Made by a program: the position numbers and the translations under genes. A stretch of 64,000 bases of DNA, taken from assembly GCA_949293265.1 (NCBI GenBank), contig CASFCK010000001.1, positions 122,254-186,253 on the forward strand, given 5' to 3'. A model generated the notes under the pieces. It was not told the origin of the DNA and ran no database searches. It saw only the letters and a program-made list of their open reading frames with translations. Every line of letters starts with the position of its first letter. Position 1 is the stretch's first letter. Positions 44,851 through 54,010 of the stretch are shown piece after piece. The DNA comes from an uncultured bacterium. Lineage in GTDB: Bacteria; Bacillota_I; Bacilli_A; Acholeplasmatales; Anaeroplasmataceae.

Positions 44851-45315
44851 ATGTTATTTAAAGAACGAATTCAAGAATTAAGAAAAAAGAATAATTTAAC
44901 TCAGGAACAATTAGCTAATGCGTTAAATATTACTCCTCAAAGTATCAGCAAATGGGAAAATGGACTTTCTACACCAGATTTAGAAATGCTTTTAAATATA
45001 GCTAATAAGTTTAATGTTTCTTGTGATTACTTATTAGGTAATGAAACTGCTGTTAATGTTGAAAATAAAGATGTTACTAAATTATTATTACGTATTGAAG
45101 TTAATGAAATTGATGGTGATAATGTCAAAATTAACTTACCACTAGGGATTATTAAAATATTAATAGATAAGAAGGCCCTAAATTTTAAAAATGAGGATCT
45201 TTTAAGTAAAATAGATTTCAATGTTATTTTCACTTTGATTGAACAAGGTGTAGTGGGGAAATTGTTAGAAGTTAATGATAAAGATGGTAGCAATATTGCG
45301 ATTTATGTATCATGA
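44851..45315 (+). CDS. XRE-family transcriptional regulator with C-terminal SHOCT-like domain
   Basis: A 154-residue protein. Residues 1-60 are an HTH_3 domain (RIQELRKKNNLTQEQLANALNITPQSISKWENG). From about residue 75 comes a short domain (LLLRIEVNEIDGDNVKINLPLGIIKILI, ending GKLLEVNDKDGSNIAIYV) seen in Bacillota small proteins that act with anti-sigma-like or membrane stress regulators. It most likely represses its own promoter through the two palindromes upstream. The stop codon is TGA and overlaps the next ATG. Confidence 0.88.
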   Translation: MLFKERIQELRKKNNLTQEQLANALNITPQSISKWENGLSTPDLEMLLNIANKFNVSCDYLLGNETAVNVENKDVTKLLLRIEVNEIDGDNVKINLPLGIIKILIDKKALNFKNEDLLSKIDFNVIFTLIEQGVVGKLLEVNDKDGSNIAIYVS

Positions 45316-45515
45316 TTAAGATTATTATAAAAAGTGCTAAAAAAAGTTTTAAACTTTATTTTCCAACATTTATTATTTCTATAATCTTAAAGAAATATTT
45401 AAATATTGAAACAAAGAAAATATTAACCGAAATAAAAAAATATAAAGATATATATAAAGATATCCCACTTATTGATCTCAACAATAAAAGTGAAAGCATA
45501 CAAATATATATATAA
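45312..45515 (+). CDS. Small protein related to the C-terminal domain of the XRE regulator
   Basis: A 67-residue basic protein, start overlapping the upstream stop by 4 bp (ATGA). It has a KSAKKSFKLYFPTFIISIILKKYL amphipathic/hydrophobic segment and ends with S-E-S-I-Q-I-Y-I, resembling the G-S-N-I-A-I-Y-V end of the upstream protein. It is probably a short homologue or ligand of that domain. Function is unknown; it could heterodimerise with the regulator. Confidence 0.7.
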   Translation: MIKIIIKSAKKSFKLYFPTFIISIILKKYLNIETKKILTEIKKYKDIYKDIPLIDLNNKSESIQIYI

Positions 45516-45540
45516 AGGAGGAGTTTTAAACTCCTCCTTT
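45514..45540. terminator. Bidirectional terminator between the XRE module and the DUF1294 gene
   Basis: AAAGGAGGAG (45514-45523) pairs perfectly with CTCCTCCTTT (45531-45540); the repeat extends outward with TAT/ATA. It overlaps the stop region of the convergent minus-strand gene. Confidence 0.75.
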
Positions 45541-45811
45541 ATATATTATAGGTAAAATATAGTAAAAAAACTTGTATAACCATACTAATAATACATGATA
45601 AAACAAAATACCAATGTTTTGTTTTATGCCTTACTACAAAAACACCAATAAATGCCCCAACTGCGCCAAATAAATATGTAAATAGTAAAAGTGTTTTTTC
45701 TTTAATTCGCCACTTACTAGCCTTAGCTTTTTGTTTATCTATAATGTATAAAGCTAAAGTTATTAGGGAAAATATAATGTTTAATATAACAATTATAATA
45801 AATATATTCAT
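45539..45811 (-). CDS. DUF1294 family small membrane protein
   Basis: A 90-residue protein with three hydrophobic segments and the family pattern DKQKAKASKWRIKEKTLL, LFGAVGAFIGVFVVRHKTKHWYF. The role of DUF1294 proteins is unknown. It follows obg after 9 bp and is the last gene of the ribosomal-protein/obg run. Confidence 0.88.
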   Translation of the reverse strand: MNIFIIIVILNIIFSLITLALYIIDKQKAKASKWRIKEKTLLLFTYLFGAVGAFIGVFVVRHKTKHWYFVLSCIISMVIQVFLLYFTYNI

Positions 45812-45820
45812 TTTTAAACC

Positions 45821-47098
45821 CTATTCAACAAATTCAAATTCAAAATCAAATACGCGAATAGTATCACCGTTTTTAGCACCTAATTTACGTAGTTCATCAT
45901 CAACGCCAAAAGAACGCAATTGTCTTGCAAAACGATTTACAGACGATTCATTTTCAAAATTAGTCATTTGGAAAATACGGTATAATTTATCACCTTTTAC
46001 ATTATAGATACCATCTTTATCTTTTTCGATGTAAAATACTGGTTCATCAGCTTTAAATTCATATACTACACTAGGTTCTAATTCATCTTCTTCAAATAGA
46101 CTAAATGGTTTTGTTACAGCTAATAAATCAGCAATCTTATATAAAAGTGTATCAATATTATCATGATTATAAGCACTAATCGGAATAACTTCTATGTTGG
46201 TTTGAGCTATAAATTTCGCTAAATTCTCTTTAGCACCTGGTAGATCCATTTTATTTGCAACAACAATTTGGGGACGATTAATTAAATTCATCTTATATTC
46301 TTTTAATTCATTATTGATGATTAAATAATCGTTATATGGATCACGTCCTTCAACACTAGCCATATCTATAACGTGTATAATTACTCTACAACGTTCAATA
46401 TGTTTTAAAAATTGTAATCCTAATCCCGCCCCTTGATGTGCTCCCTCAATAAGACCTGGTAAATCAGCCATTACAAAACTCCTACCATCCTTAGTTTCAA
46501 CCATACCAAGTTGAGGAACTAAGGTCGTAAAGTGATAATCAGCAATTTTAGGTTTTGCTTTAGAAACAATTGATAATAATGTTGATTTTCCTACAGAAGG
46601 AAAGCCAACCAAACCACAGTCTGCTAAAACTTTGAGTTCACATCTTATATATCTAACTTGGCCAGGTTCACCCTTTTCACAAAAATCAGGACATTTATTT
46701 ACACCAGTAGCAAATGCCATATTTCCTCTTCCACCACGGCCACCTTTACAGATAATAGCTTCTTCATTATGTCTAGTAATATCAGCTATAACTAAATTTG
46801 TATCATCATCATAAATTGTAGTTCCTAAAGGAACATGTATATATGTATCTTTAGCATTTGCACCATACATACCTTTATTTTTACCCTTTTCACCTGGTAA
46901 AGCTTTTAAAACTTTCATATATTTTAAGTCTAATAATGTTGATAAACCTTCATCACCAACAAAGATAATTGAGCCACCTTTTCCACCATTGCCACCAAAA
47001 GGGCCACCCATTTCGACTTTTAATTCACGGCGATATGCGACTATACCATCGCCACCTTTACCACCATGAAGTTCCATTTTCACCTGATCGATAAACAT
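45821..47098 (-). CDS. obg: GTPase Obg (ribosome assembly, stress)
   Basis: A 425-residue GTPase with the glycine-rich Obg fold (KMELHGGKGGDGIVAYRRE, GGPFGGNGGKGGS), the G domain (GFPSVGKSTLL, DLPGLIEGAHQGAGLG, NKMD near residue 280), and a C-terminal Obg_C domain. It binds the 50S subunit and helps late ribosome assembly. It lies just after rpmA, as in most Bacillota, but a terminator separates them at 47118-47138. The start has AGGAGG. Confidence 0.97.
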   Translation of the reverse strand: MFIDQVKMELHGGKGGDGIVAYRRELKVEMGGPFGGNGGKGGSIIFVGDEGLSTLLDLKYMKVLKALPGEKGKNKGMYGANAKDTYIHVPLGTTIYDDDTNLVIADITRHNEEAIICKGGRGGRGNMAFATGVNKCPDFCEKGEPGQVRYIRCELKVLADCGLVGFPSVGKSTLLSIVSKAKPKIADYHFTTLVPQLGMVETKDGRSFVMADLPGLIEGAHQGAGLGLQFLKHIERCRVIIHVIDMASVEGRDPYNDYLIINNELKEYKMNLINRPQIVVANKMDLPGAKENLAKFIAQTNIEVIPISAYNHDNIDTLLYKIADLLAVTKPFSLFEEDELEPSVVYEFKADEPVFYIEKDKDGIYNVKGDKLYRIFQMTNFENESSVNRFARQLRSFGVDDELRKLGAKNGDTIRVFDFEFEFVE

Positions 47099-47117
47099 AA
47101 TATCCTCCTACAAAAAA

Positions 47118-47138
47118 AACTAGGCAGAGAGCCTAGTT
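47118..47138 (-). terminator. Terminator between rpmA and obg
   Basis: AACTAGGC (47118-47125) pairs with GCCTAGTT (47131-47138); on the minus strand it is followed by a run of Ts just before the obg ribosome binding site. It probably reduces obg expression relative to the ribosomal proteins. Confidence 0.85.
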
Positions 47139-47141
47139 ATA

Positions 47142-47423
47142 TTAGTTTACGCTGTAAACAGATACTTGTTTTTTGTCGCGTCCTTTACGTTCAAATTTAA
47201 CTACACCATTTACTTTAGCAAATAATGTATCATCACCACCACGACCAACATTATTTCCTGGGAAAATTTTAGTTCCTCTTTGGCGGTAAATAATTGAACC
47301 AGCTGTAACTACTTGACCATCAGCTACCTTAGCTCCTAAACGTTTAGCTTCAGAATCACGGCCGTTTTTAGTAGAACCAACACCTTTTTTAGATGCGAAC
47401 AATTGTAAATTTAAAAATAACAT
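47142..47423 (-). CDS. rpmA: Ribosomal protein L27 with a Prp-cleavable N-terminal extension
   Basis: A 93-residue 50S protein. The body follows the L27 pattern ([43 protein letters not shown]). The N-terminus [14 protein letters not shown] is the Bacillota extension cleaved by Prp between Phe9 and Ala10, which exposes the mature end that reaches toward the peptidyl transferase centre. The gene follows prp after 11 bp. Confidence 0.96.
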   Translation of the reverse strand: MLFLNLQLFASKKGVGSTKNGRDSEAKRLGAKVADGQVVTAGSIIYRQRGTKIFPGNNVGRGGDDTLFAKVNGVVKFERKGRDKKQVSVYSVN

Positions 47424-47434
47424 TGTTTTACCTC

Positions 47435-47740
47435 CTAACCGTTAATAGTGACATTCTTAGGATACTGATCAGCAATTTGCTTAAGAGTATCAACTAAATT
47501 ATCACATACAATATCGACAAATTCATCACGTTTTATTTTTAAAATAAAATTACCTTCATTAGAATCTAATTTGATAATATTGTAACCATTATTATATTTT
47601 AAAAATAAATTAGCAGTCATAATTAATGCTGTAGATACTGCTGAACAAACTATGTCATTGCCATATAGTGCATAATTAGCATGTCCAACAACTTCTAAAT
47701 GATAAGATTTGTCATCAATATTTAATTTAATTTTAATCAT
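47435..47740 (-). CDS. prp: Ribosomal-processing cysteine protease Prp
   Basis: A 101-residue protease that trims the N-terminus of L27. The catalytic dyad is His20 in VVGHANYAL and Cys32 in [12 protein letters not shown], the spacing of the characterised enzyme. The position between rplU and rpmA is the conserved Bacillota arrangement. The start lies 2 bp from the rplU stop. Confidence 0.95.
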   Translation of the reverse strand: MIKIKLNIDDKSYHLEVVGHANYALYGNDIVCSAVSTALIMTANLFLKYNNGYNIIKLDSNEGNFILKIKRDEFVDIVCDNLVDTLKQIADQYPKNVTING

Positions 47741-47742
47741 AA

Positions 47743-48051
47743 TTAAGCATTGATAGATTCAATAGTCAATTTTGTATAAGCTTGACGATGACCTTTTTTA
47801 GTTCTTTCATTTTTCTTTGGACGATATTTGAAAACAATAATTTTTTTGCCGCGACCTTGTTTTTCAACTTTAGCCACAACATTAGCACCTTTTACATATG
47901 GTGCACCAACTACTGTTTTATCACCAGAAACAAGAACTACTTTATCAAAAGTATAAGATGAGCCTTCTTCTACTGGTAATTTTTCAACGAAAATTGTAGA
48001 ACCAACTTCAACTTTTACTTGTTTGCCACCTGTTTCAATAATTGCGTACAT
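47743..48051 (-). CDS. rplU: Ribosomal protein L21
   Basis: A 102-residue 50S protein, with the typical [15 protein letters not shown] start and the C-terminal [19 protein letters not shown] basic region (here [20 protein letters not shown]). First gene of the rplU-prp-rpmA run. An ATG with TAAGGAGG upstream, and a leader between the promoter and start. Confidence 0.97.
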   Translation of the reverse strand: MYAIIETGGKQVKVEVGSTIFVEKLPVEEGSSYTFDKVVLVSGDKTVVGAPYVKGANVVAKVEKQGRGKKIIVFKYRPKKNERTKKGHRQAYTKLTIESINA

Positions 48052-48135
48052 GTCGAAACCTCCTTATTTTAAGACTCACTATTAGGGTAGATTTTACTCG
48101 TTTTTGACCCTTTCTATGTGGTGCATGTTACAACA
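48052..48135 (-). ncRNA. Leader of the rplU-prp-rpmA operon (candidate L21 leader)
   Basis: The minus-strand transcript has about 80 nt between the promoter and the rplU start, including GGGT/ACCC and other short pairings. Bacillota often have an L21-binding leader here. I see the right position and size but cannot confirm the consensus. Confidence 0.4.
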
Positions 48136-48140
48136 CGATA

Positions 48141-48169
48141 ATTGTAAACTATTTGCATATAAATGTCAA
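48141..48169 (-). promoter_or_regulatory. Promoter of the rplU operon
   Basis: TTGACA (48164-48169), 17-bp spacer and TACAAT (48141-48146) on the minus strand. Confidence 0.85.
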
Positions 48170-48176
48170 CTTTTTT

Positions 48177-49112
48177 TTAAACTTCAGCCAAATTTTCTTC
48201 CCCTGTTTTCTTTTTATTAGTGAAAAATCTTACTATTTTTTTAGGGAAGAAGGTTATTGTATCTGCAACAACTAAAGGTAAAATTTTTGCTGCTTCTTTT
48301 AAAGCTTGTCTTCTAATTTCTTCTTTAGTTACAACACTACCATCAGCAAATAAATATCTTCTTGTTACACAACCTATCCTAATAGTTAATAAAGCATTAG
48401 CTATCCCTTGAATAACTGAGCTTAATAATGGCTTTATTAATGGTATTTCTCCAATAACATTCATTGAGCTATTAGGTAAAATATCTTCAAGGCGCATATT
48501 TTCTAACCCTTCAGCAATCAAGGCTGTCCCAAAAACATTTATTGTTAACTTAGATAAGTTCTTCATACTTGGTCTAAAACCACATTTTAAAACTAATTGT
48601 TTAATCATTTGTAAGTTAACACTAAAAACTGTGATCATATCAAAACGGGCTGATTGACAAATCGCAGTTGAAATTAATACTACTTTAGCATTGTTTATAA
48701 TAATACGATTTAAATCTTTTTTTACATCAGTTTGAAACACATATTGAAGGTTTATTAATAATTCTTCCTTAGTTTCATAATCAATTAATAATTTTGCGCT
48801 ATCTTCAGGTAGTTTGTTATTTTCAATTATATTTTTCGCAACCCTTTTATATACTTTATAAATCCGTGGATCATCATGATCAAGGCTAGTAACTATAGCT
48901 AAATCAGGTGAACTAACTATTATTCTAATTGGATTTATTATACCAAAAAAGACTAAAACAACCACCAAAACATAAAATACAATTTCAACAGCTAAATGGA
49001 TGTTTCTGAGTTTTTCACCGATGTCAATTATTGAGCTAATTAGCATTAAAGCAAAGAGAATAAGACAGCATATTGCTACTAAATACCAGATATATTTACT
49101 CTTTTTTTGCAT
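48177..49112 (-). CDS. DUF697-type (YcjF-like) membrane protein
   Basis: A 311-residue protein with two N-terminal membrane segments (residues about 8-60), a soluble middle, and a C-terminal membrane-associated domain (ISTAICQSARFDMITVFSVNLQMIKQLVLKCG; G-Y-R-P-like PSMKNLSKL) resembling DUF697. Such proteins sometimes accompany GTPases. I see no catalytic motif. It overlaps the following small membrane protein by 17 bp. Confidence 0.68.
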   Translation of the reverse strand: MQKKSKYIWYLVAICCLILFALMLISSIIDIGEKLRNIHLAVEIVFYVLVVVLVFFGIINPIRIIVSSPDLAIVTSLDHDDPRIYKVYKRVAKNIIENNKLPEDSAKLLIDYETKEELLINLQYVFQTDVKKDLNRIIINNAKVVLISTAICQSARFDMITVFSVNLQMIKQLVLKCGFRPSMKNLSKLTINVFGTALIAEGLENMRLEDILPNSSMNVIGEIPLIKPLLSSVIQGIANALLTIRIGCVTRRYLFADGSVVTKEEIRRQALKEAAKILPLVVADTITFFPKKIVRFFTNKKKTGEENLAEV

Positions 49113-49596
49113 ATTTCAACCATCCTTTCAGATAAATTATGATAATTAATACAGCTATAATTAGCCAAATTATACCACAAAATATAAAAAACACCTTATT
49201 AACCTTACTATAACCAGCTAATATAGATATTAAACCTATATATTTTAGGAAATCGAAACTGATTTGATTTATTTTATTTTTTGCAGTTATTAATCTAGTA
49301 ATAGGAATGATACCAATCAAGATAAAACAAATTATATCAACAACAAAATAGGTATAAAAATGAAAATAAATAACGCCGCAAATAATAGCTAAACTACCTT
49401 CTGTCAAATTATAGATTAACTCTATTTTCTCTTCTTTTAAGCTAGTAAATGCTAATTTAATTATTCCCATTAGAACAAAACAAATTGCGATAAATGGAAA
49501 ATAAAATAAAGATAAAAAGGAGGTTGGAATAAAGAAAAACAAGCAAGAAATAATTATGCAAATCACACTTGCTAATATTGTTTGTTTTTTTGTCAT
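49096..49596 (-). CDS. Predicted multi-spanning membrane protein of unknown function
   Basis: A 166-residue, very hydrophobic protein with about five membrane segments and a basic loop (TAKNKINQISFDF) near the middle. It matches nothing I recognise. It overlaps the DUF697-like gene by 17 bp, so the two are translationally coupled and may form a complex. Confidence 0.75.
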   Translation of the reverse strand: MTKKQTILASVICIIISCLFFFIPTSFLSLFYFPFIAICFVLMGIIKLAFTSLKEEKIELIYNLTEGSLAIICGVIYFHFYTYFVVDIICFILIGIIPITRLITAKNKINQISFDFLKYIGLISILAGYSKVNKVFFIFCGIIWLIIAVLIIIIYLKGWLKYAKKE

Positions 49597-49617
49597 CCTG
49601 CTTACCTCCCTTATATC

Positions 49618-50982
49618 TTATTTTATAGTTACTAATTCATTTTTTCTATTTAACATTTTTCTATAAATTATAATTAACACTGTTAGACTAATAATCCAAG
49701 TAACAACCCAAGAAATTGGATATGATAAATATAAGCTAAATAAACTTGGGTTAAGTTCGTAAATAGTATAAATATAACCAACCCTAAAACCAACAATTCC
49801 AACAACAGTAATAATTGTTGAAATAGATGAATAGCCTAAACCTCTTAACCCACCAGAACATACATCCATAAAACCACATAAGAAGTATGTGCCAATCATT
49901 ATTAGCATTCTTTCATTTGCGTATGATAAGACTTGGGGATCTTTATTATATAGACTAACAAAAAAGCTAGGGAATAATAAAATAATACTACCAAAAACAA
50001 AATTAGCCAAAAAAACATAACCATGCGCTAAACCCGTAATTTTAGGCACATTTTTAAGTTTATTAGCACCTACATTTTGGCTAACAAATGAGACCTGGGC
50101 CTGATACACAGCATTCATCGCTGCATACACAAAACCTTCAAGTGAACTTGCAACTCCATTACCTGCAACAGCTATATCGCCATAACTGTTTATATTAGCT
50201 TGAATCATAACATTAGAAATATTGAAAATAACACTTTGTAGACTAGCCGGAATACCTATTAAAAATATACTTTTTAATATTTTTTTATCAAATTGTAAGT
50301 TCTTAATGTTAATTTTTAAATATTCAGGACCTCTAACTAAAGTAATAATTACTAATATCGCACTAACAGCTTCTGAAATAATAGTACCTAATGCTACGCC
50401 AATAACATTTAAATTAAAAACACATACAAATAACAGATTAAAACATACATTTAAAACACCGGCTATGCTTAAATATATCAAAGGTCGTTTAGTATCACCA
50501 ACCGCTCTTAATAATGCAGCGCCAAAGTTATAAATTATATTAAATATTATGCCAGAAAAATATATTTGTAAATACGTTGTTGACATATCTATTAAATTAG
50601 GAGTAGCATTCATTAAAATTAACATATATCTAGATAATGTTGCTCCTAATATAGAGACTATAACCCCAACAATTACTGAAGTTATAATTGTTGTTGAAAC
50701 TGTTTTTTGGCAATTTTCTTGGTCTTTAGCCGCGAAATATCTACTCATTAATACTGTTGAGCCTAAAGTTAATCCTAAGAAAAAATTAACAAATAAACTT
50801 ACTAAACTTGATGTTGATGATACAGCTGCCATAGCATCACGTGATGAAAATTGTCCTAAAACAATTATATCAAAAGCATTATATAATAATTGTAAAATGC
50901 CAGAAAACATTAGTGGTACGCTAAATTTTAATAATTTAGCCGCTAAATTACCGCTAGTCATATCTATTTCATATGTAGCCAT
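49618..50982 (-). CDS. MATE-family efflux transporter
   Basis: A 454-residue cation-coupled exporter with twelve hydrophobic segments and the MatE repeated domain: LAAKLLKFSVPLMFSGILQLLYNAFDIIVLGQFS at the start, and SSTSSLVSLFVNFFLGLTLGSTVLMSRYFAAKDQENC. It probably exports drugs or metabolic cations. It is preceded by a small membrane gene. The substrate cannot be read from sequence. Confidence 0.93.
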   Translation of the reverse strand: MATYEIDMTSGNLAAKLLKFSVPLMFSGILQLLYNAFDIIVLGQFSSRDAMAAVSSTSSLVSLFVNFFLGLTLGSTVLMSRYFAAKDQENCQKTVSTTIITSVIVGVIVSILGATLSRYMLILMNATPNLIDMSTTYLQIYFSGIIFNIIYNFGAALLRAVGDTKRPLIYLSIAGVLNVCFNLLFVCVFNLNVIGVALGTIISEAVSAILVIITLVRGPEYLKINIKNLQFDKKILKSIFLIGIPASLQSVIFNISNVMIQANINSYGDIAVAGNGVASSLEGFVYAAMNAVYQAQVSFVSQNVGANKLKNVPKITGLAHGYVFLANFVFGSIILLFPSFFVSLYNKDPQVLSYANERMLIMIGTYFLCGFMDVCSGGLRGLGYSSISTIITVVGIVGFRVGYIYTIYELNPSLFSLYLSYPISWVVTWIISLTVLIIIYRKMLNRKNELVTIK

Positions 50983-50991
50983 AATTAACCT

Positions 50992-51234
50992 CTATTTTTT
51001 TAATCTATAATATTTCTCTTTCAATTTACGCTTAATTATAATACCCAAAATAACCCCAATTGATAATAATCCTATAATACTAAATAAGATTACACCAACT
51101 AAATAACTAATGATAGATATATTATTATCTAAATTTATTTTTAAATTAATACTTAAAACTACAATTTCATAAACACTAACACCTAAAACTAAAACCAATA
51201 ATATTAACTGAATATATAGTTTCTTTTTATTCAT
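50992..51234 (-). CDS. Small two-span membrane protein of unknown function
   Basis: An 80-residue protein with two hydrophobic segments and a basic tail (KRKLKEKYYRLKK). Its ATG overlaps the parC stop by one base (TAATG), so it is translationally coupled to parC. The function is unknown. Confidence 0.72.
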   Translation of the reverse strand: MNKKKLYIQLILLVLVLGVSVYEIVVLSINLKINLDNNISIISYLVGVILFSIIGLLSIGVILGIIIKRKLKEKYYRLKK

Positions 51235-54008
51235 TATTCAATCTTCTTTCTTCTAATTATTACGCTTGATGCCGTTTCAGTTGTAATAGTTTTGTCATCT
51301 TCTGTTACTTTTTCTTCTTTGTTATCTTCAATATTATCGAATAATGTAGGTATTTTTTCTTTTTTAATTTTGATACCTGTTATATTACTTGTATCCTTTT
51401 CTTTTTTATCGATTTGATTATTAGCTTCTAATATTTTATCTAAATCATTTAAAATATTGTAAGTCGGTTTACTAGCCTTTAATGGTTTTTCATTTTCAAT
51501 ATCATTATCAAATAAACTAATATCGTCTTCAGCTAAATAATCAGCAGAAACAAAATCATCCTTCTTATCGGGTGCATCTAAATATATTTTAAATGGGCTA
51601 GTATAAGCATCATTTAAATATGATTTTCCAGCTTCACCTGTATTATATTTGAATGAAAAAGCATCTAATTCATCTACTCCATTTTGATAAACAATATGAC
51701 ACTTAACATTTTCTTTATATTGATTTGGTGTCATTTTAGTAGCAGAAACAATTATAATTGGATTTGATTTTATTTTTTTAACTAATGCGTTACCTACTCT
51801 ACCGCGTCTTGTTAAAGGAATATCTTTAACCATCATACGTTTAATTTGACATTTAGATGTTAATAGTAATATATCATCTTCTTTATTTGTGTAAAAAGAA
51901 CTTATTACTTCATCTTTTGGTTTTAACATTACACTTCTTACGCCACCAGCATTTGTTCCATCTCTTAATGCGATATCTGTAGCTCTAAATCTTAAGCCTT
52001 CACCATTTTTTGTAACTACCATAATTTCTAATAGGTTATCACAAATATCAGTTGAAACTAGTAATTCATCATTTTGAATTTTCATTGCTCGACAAGCTTT
52101 AGAATAACGATTTAAAATAAAGTTTTTTAACATCATTTGTTTAATATTTCCTAATGATGTAGTCAGTAAAACTGTTTTAGGTTCGTTAAAGTCAGTAATT
52201 GGATAAACTGATATAATGTTTTCTTTAGGATCTATTTGAACTAAGTTATTAATAAATGTACCAGTATCCTTCATCTTACATTCAGGTATTTTATAAATTG
52301 GTAAATAGATAAAATTACCTAAAGATGTAAACATTAATAATGTATCTAAGGTGTTGGTTTCACCAAGATAAATAGTAGTATCATTTTCTTTAACATAATT
52401 GTTTTTTGATAAATTATAGGATTTAAGACTAACTCTTTTGATATATCTATCTTTAGTTACAACTACAACCACATCTTCTTTAGATATTAAATCTGTTTCT
52501 GAAACGGTTAAATCAGTAACATCTTCTTTGATTTCTGTTCTTCTATTTTGAATTATAGTTTTATTAATTTCACTTAATTCAGATTTTATAACTTTTAATA
52601 ATTCTTTTTCACTGCCTAATATTTTATTATAACGAGCTATATTAGTAGCTAATTCAGTTTTTTCTTCACTTAATGCTAAAATATCTGTATTAGATAAACG
52701 ATACAATTGCATCGTAATGATTGCTTCTGCTTGTAAGTCAGTAAAGCCAAATTTATTCATAATATTTTGCTTAGAATCAGCTCGATTTTTACTCGCTCTA
52801 ATTGTACTAATTACTTCATCAACAATACTAACCATCTTAATTAAACCATCGACGATATGTTCTCTTTTTAGAGCTTTTGTTAAATCGAAATTAGTCCTAT
52901 TAGTAACTACTTCTTTTTGATGATCTATATAAGCATTTAAAATAGGAATAACCCCTAAACACATCGGACGGCGATTACAAATTGATACCATATTATATTT
53001 ATAATTAATTTGTAAATCAGTATTTTTAAATAAGTAATTTAGTATAGCATCTTTATTGGCACCTTTTTTTAGATCAATAGCTATTCTTAATCCTTCACGG
53101 TCAGATTCATCTCTAACTTCAGCAATATCAGGTACTTTACCTGATTGTTGTAACAAAGATATTCTTTCGACTATTAATCTTTTATATGTATCATAAGGTA
53201 TTTCATAAAAAACTAATCTTTCTTGTTCTTTATTAATTTTTTCAATATTATATTTAGCTCTAACAATTACCCTCCCATTACCAGACATAAAGGCTTCTCT
53301 AATTCCTTCTAAGTCTTCACAAACACCACCAGTTGGGAAATCTGGTCCTGGCATTATTTTTAATAATTCATCAATAGTTAATTTAGGATTATCAATTAGA
53401 GCTATTGTAGCATTTATAACTTCATTAAAATTATGTGGTGGTATATTAGTAGCATAACCACTTGAAATACCACTAGAACCATTTACTAAAAGATTAGGAA
53501 ATCTTGCCGGTAATACTAATGGCTCTTTTTCTTCTTCATCAAAATTTGGAATAAAAGGAACCGTGTTTTTATCGATGTCTTGTAATAAGTAATCACAATT
53601 TTTAGTCATCCTAGCTTCAGTATAACGCATAGCAGCAGGACCATAACCATCGATTGAGCCGTTGTTACCATGCATATCAATTAAGGTTACACCCATTTTC
53701 CAATCTTGACTCATTCTTACCATAGCTTCATATATAGATGAATCTCCATGAGGATGGAATTTACCCATTACTTCACCACAAATACGGGCAGATTTCTTAT
53801 AAGTTGATGTCGAATTGATACCTAACTGATTCATAGCAAACAAAATTCTTCTTTGAACTGGTTTTAAACCATCCCGTATATCAGGTATAGCTCTCTCTTG
53901 TATAATGTATTTAGAATATCTACCAAAACGATCACCAATTGCAGATTCTAAATTCATTTCTTTAAAATGTTCATTAGCGAATATATTTAATTTAGTTTTT
54001 AAATCCAC
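51234..54008 (-). CDS. parC: DNA topoisomerase IV subunit A (ParC)
   Basis: A 924-residue type IIA topoisomerase subunit. The catalytic Tyr129 lies in AAMRYTEARM. The quinolone-resistance region FHPHGDSSIYEAMVRM keeps Ser90 and Glu94, the sensitive type. The C-terminal part has the beta-propeller domain; the last ~110 residues are charged and low in complexity. It follows parE after 2 bp. Together they decatenate chromosomes. The order parE-parC and the absence of a nearby gyrA/gyrB support topoisomerase IV over gyrase. Confidence 0.92.
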   Translation of the reverse strand: MDLKTKLNIFANEHFKEMNLESAIGDRFGRYSKYIIQERAIPDIRDGLKPVQRRILFAMNQLGINSTSTYKKSARICGEVMGKFHPHGDSSIYEAMVRMSQDWKMGVTLIDMHGNNGSIDGYGPAAMRYTEARMTKNCDYLLQDIDKNTVPFIPNFDEEEKEPLVLPARFPNLLVNGSSGISSGYATNIPPHNFNEVINATIALIDNPKLTIDELLKIMPGPDFPTGGVCEDLEGIREAFMSGNGRVIVRAKYNIEKINKEQERLVFYEIPYDTYKRLIVERISLLQQSGKVPDIAEVRDESDREGLRIAIDLKKGANKDAILNYLFKNTDLQINYKYNMVSICNRRPMCLGVIPILNAYIDHQKEVVTNRTNFDLTKALKREHIVDGLIKMVSIVDEVISTIRASKNRADSKQNIMNKFGFTDLQAEAIITMQLYRLSNTDILALSEEKTELATNIARYNKILGSEKELLKVIKSELSEINKTIIQNRRTEIKEDVTDLTVSETDLISKEDVVVVVTKDRYIKRVSLKSYNLSKNNYVKENDTTIYLGETNTLDTLLMFTSLGNFIYLPIYKIPECKMKDTGTFINNLVQIDPKENIISVYPITDFNEPKTVLLTTSLGNIKQMMLKNFILNRYSKACRAMKIQNDELLVSTDICDNLLEIMVVTKNGEGLRFRATDIALRDGTNAGGVRSVMLKPKDEVISSFYTNKEDDILLLTSKCQIKRMMVKDIPLTRRGRVGNALVKKIKSNPIIIVSATKMTPNQYKENVKCHIVYQNGVDELDAFSFKYNTGEAGKSYLNDAYTSPFKIYLDAPDKKDDFVSADYLAEDDISLFDNDIENEKPLKASKPTYNILNDLDKILEANNQIDKKEKDTSNITGIKIKKEKIPTLFDNIEDNKEEKVTEDDKTITTETASSVIIRRKKIE

Positions 54009-54010
54009 AA

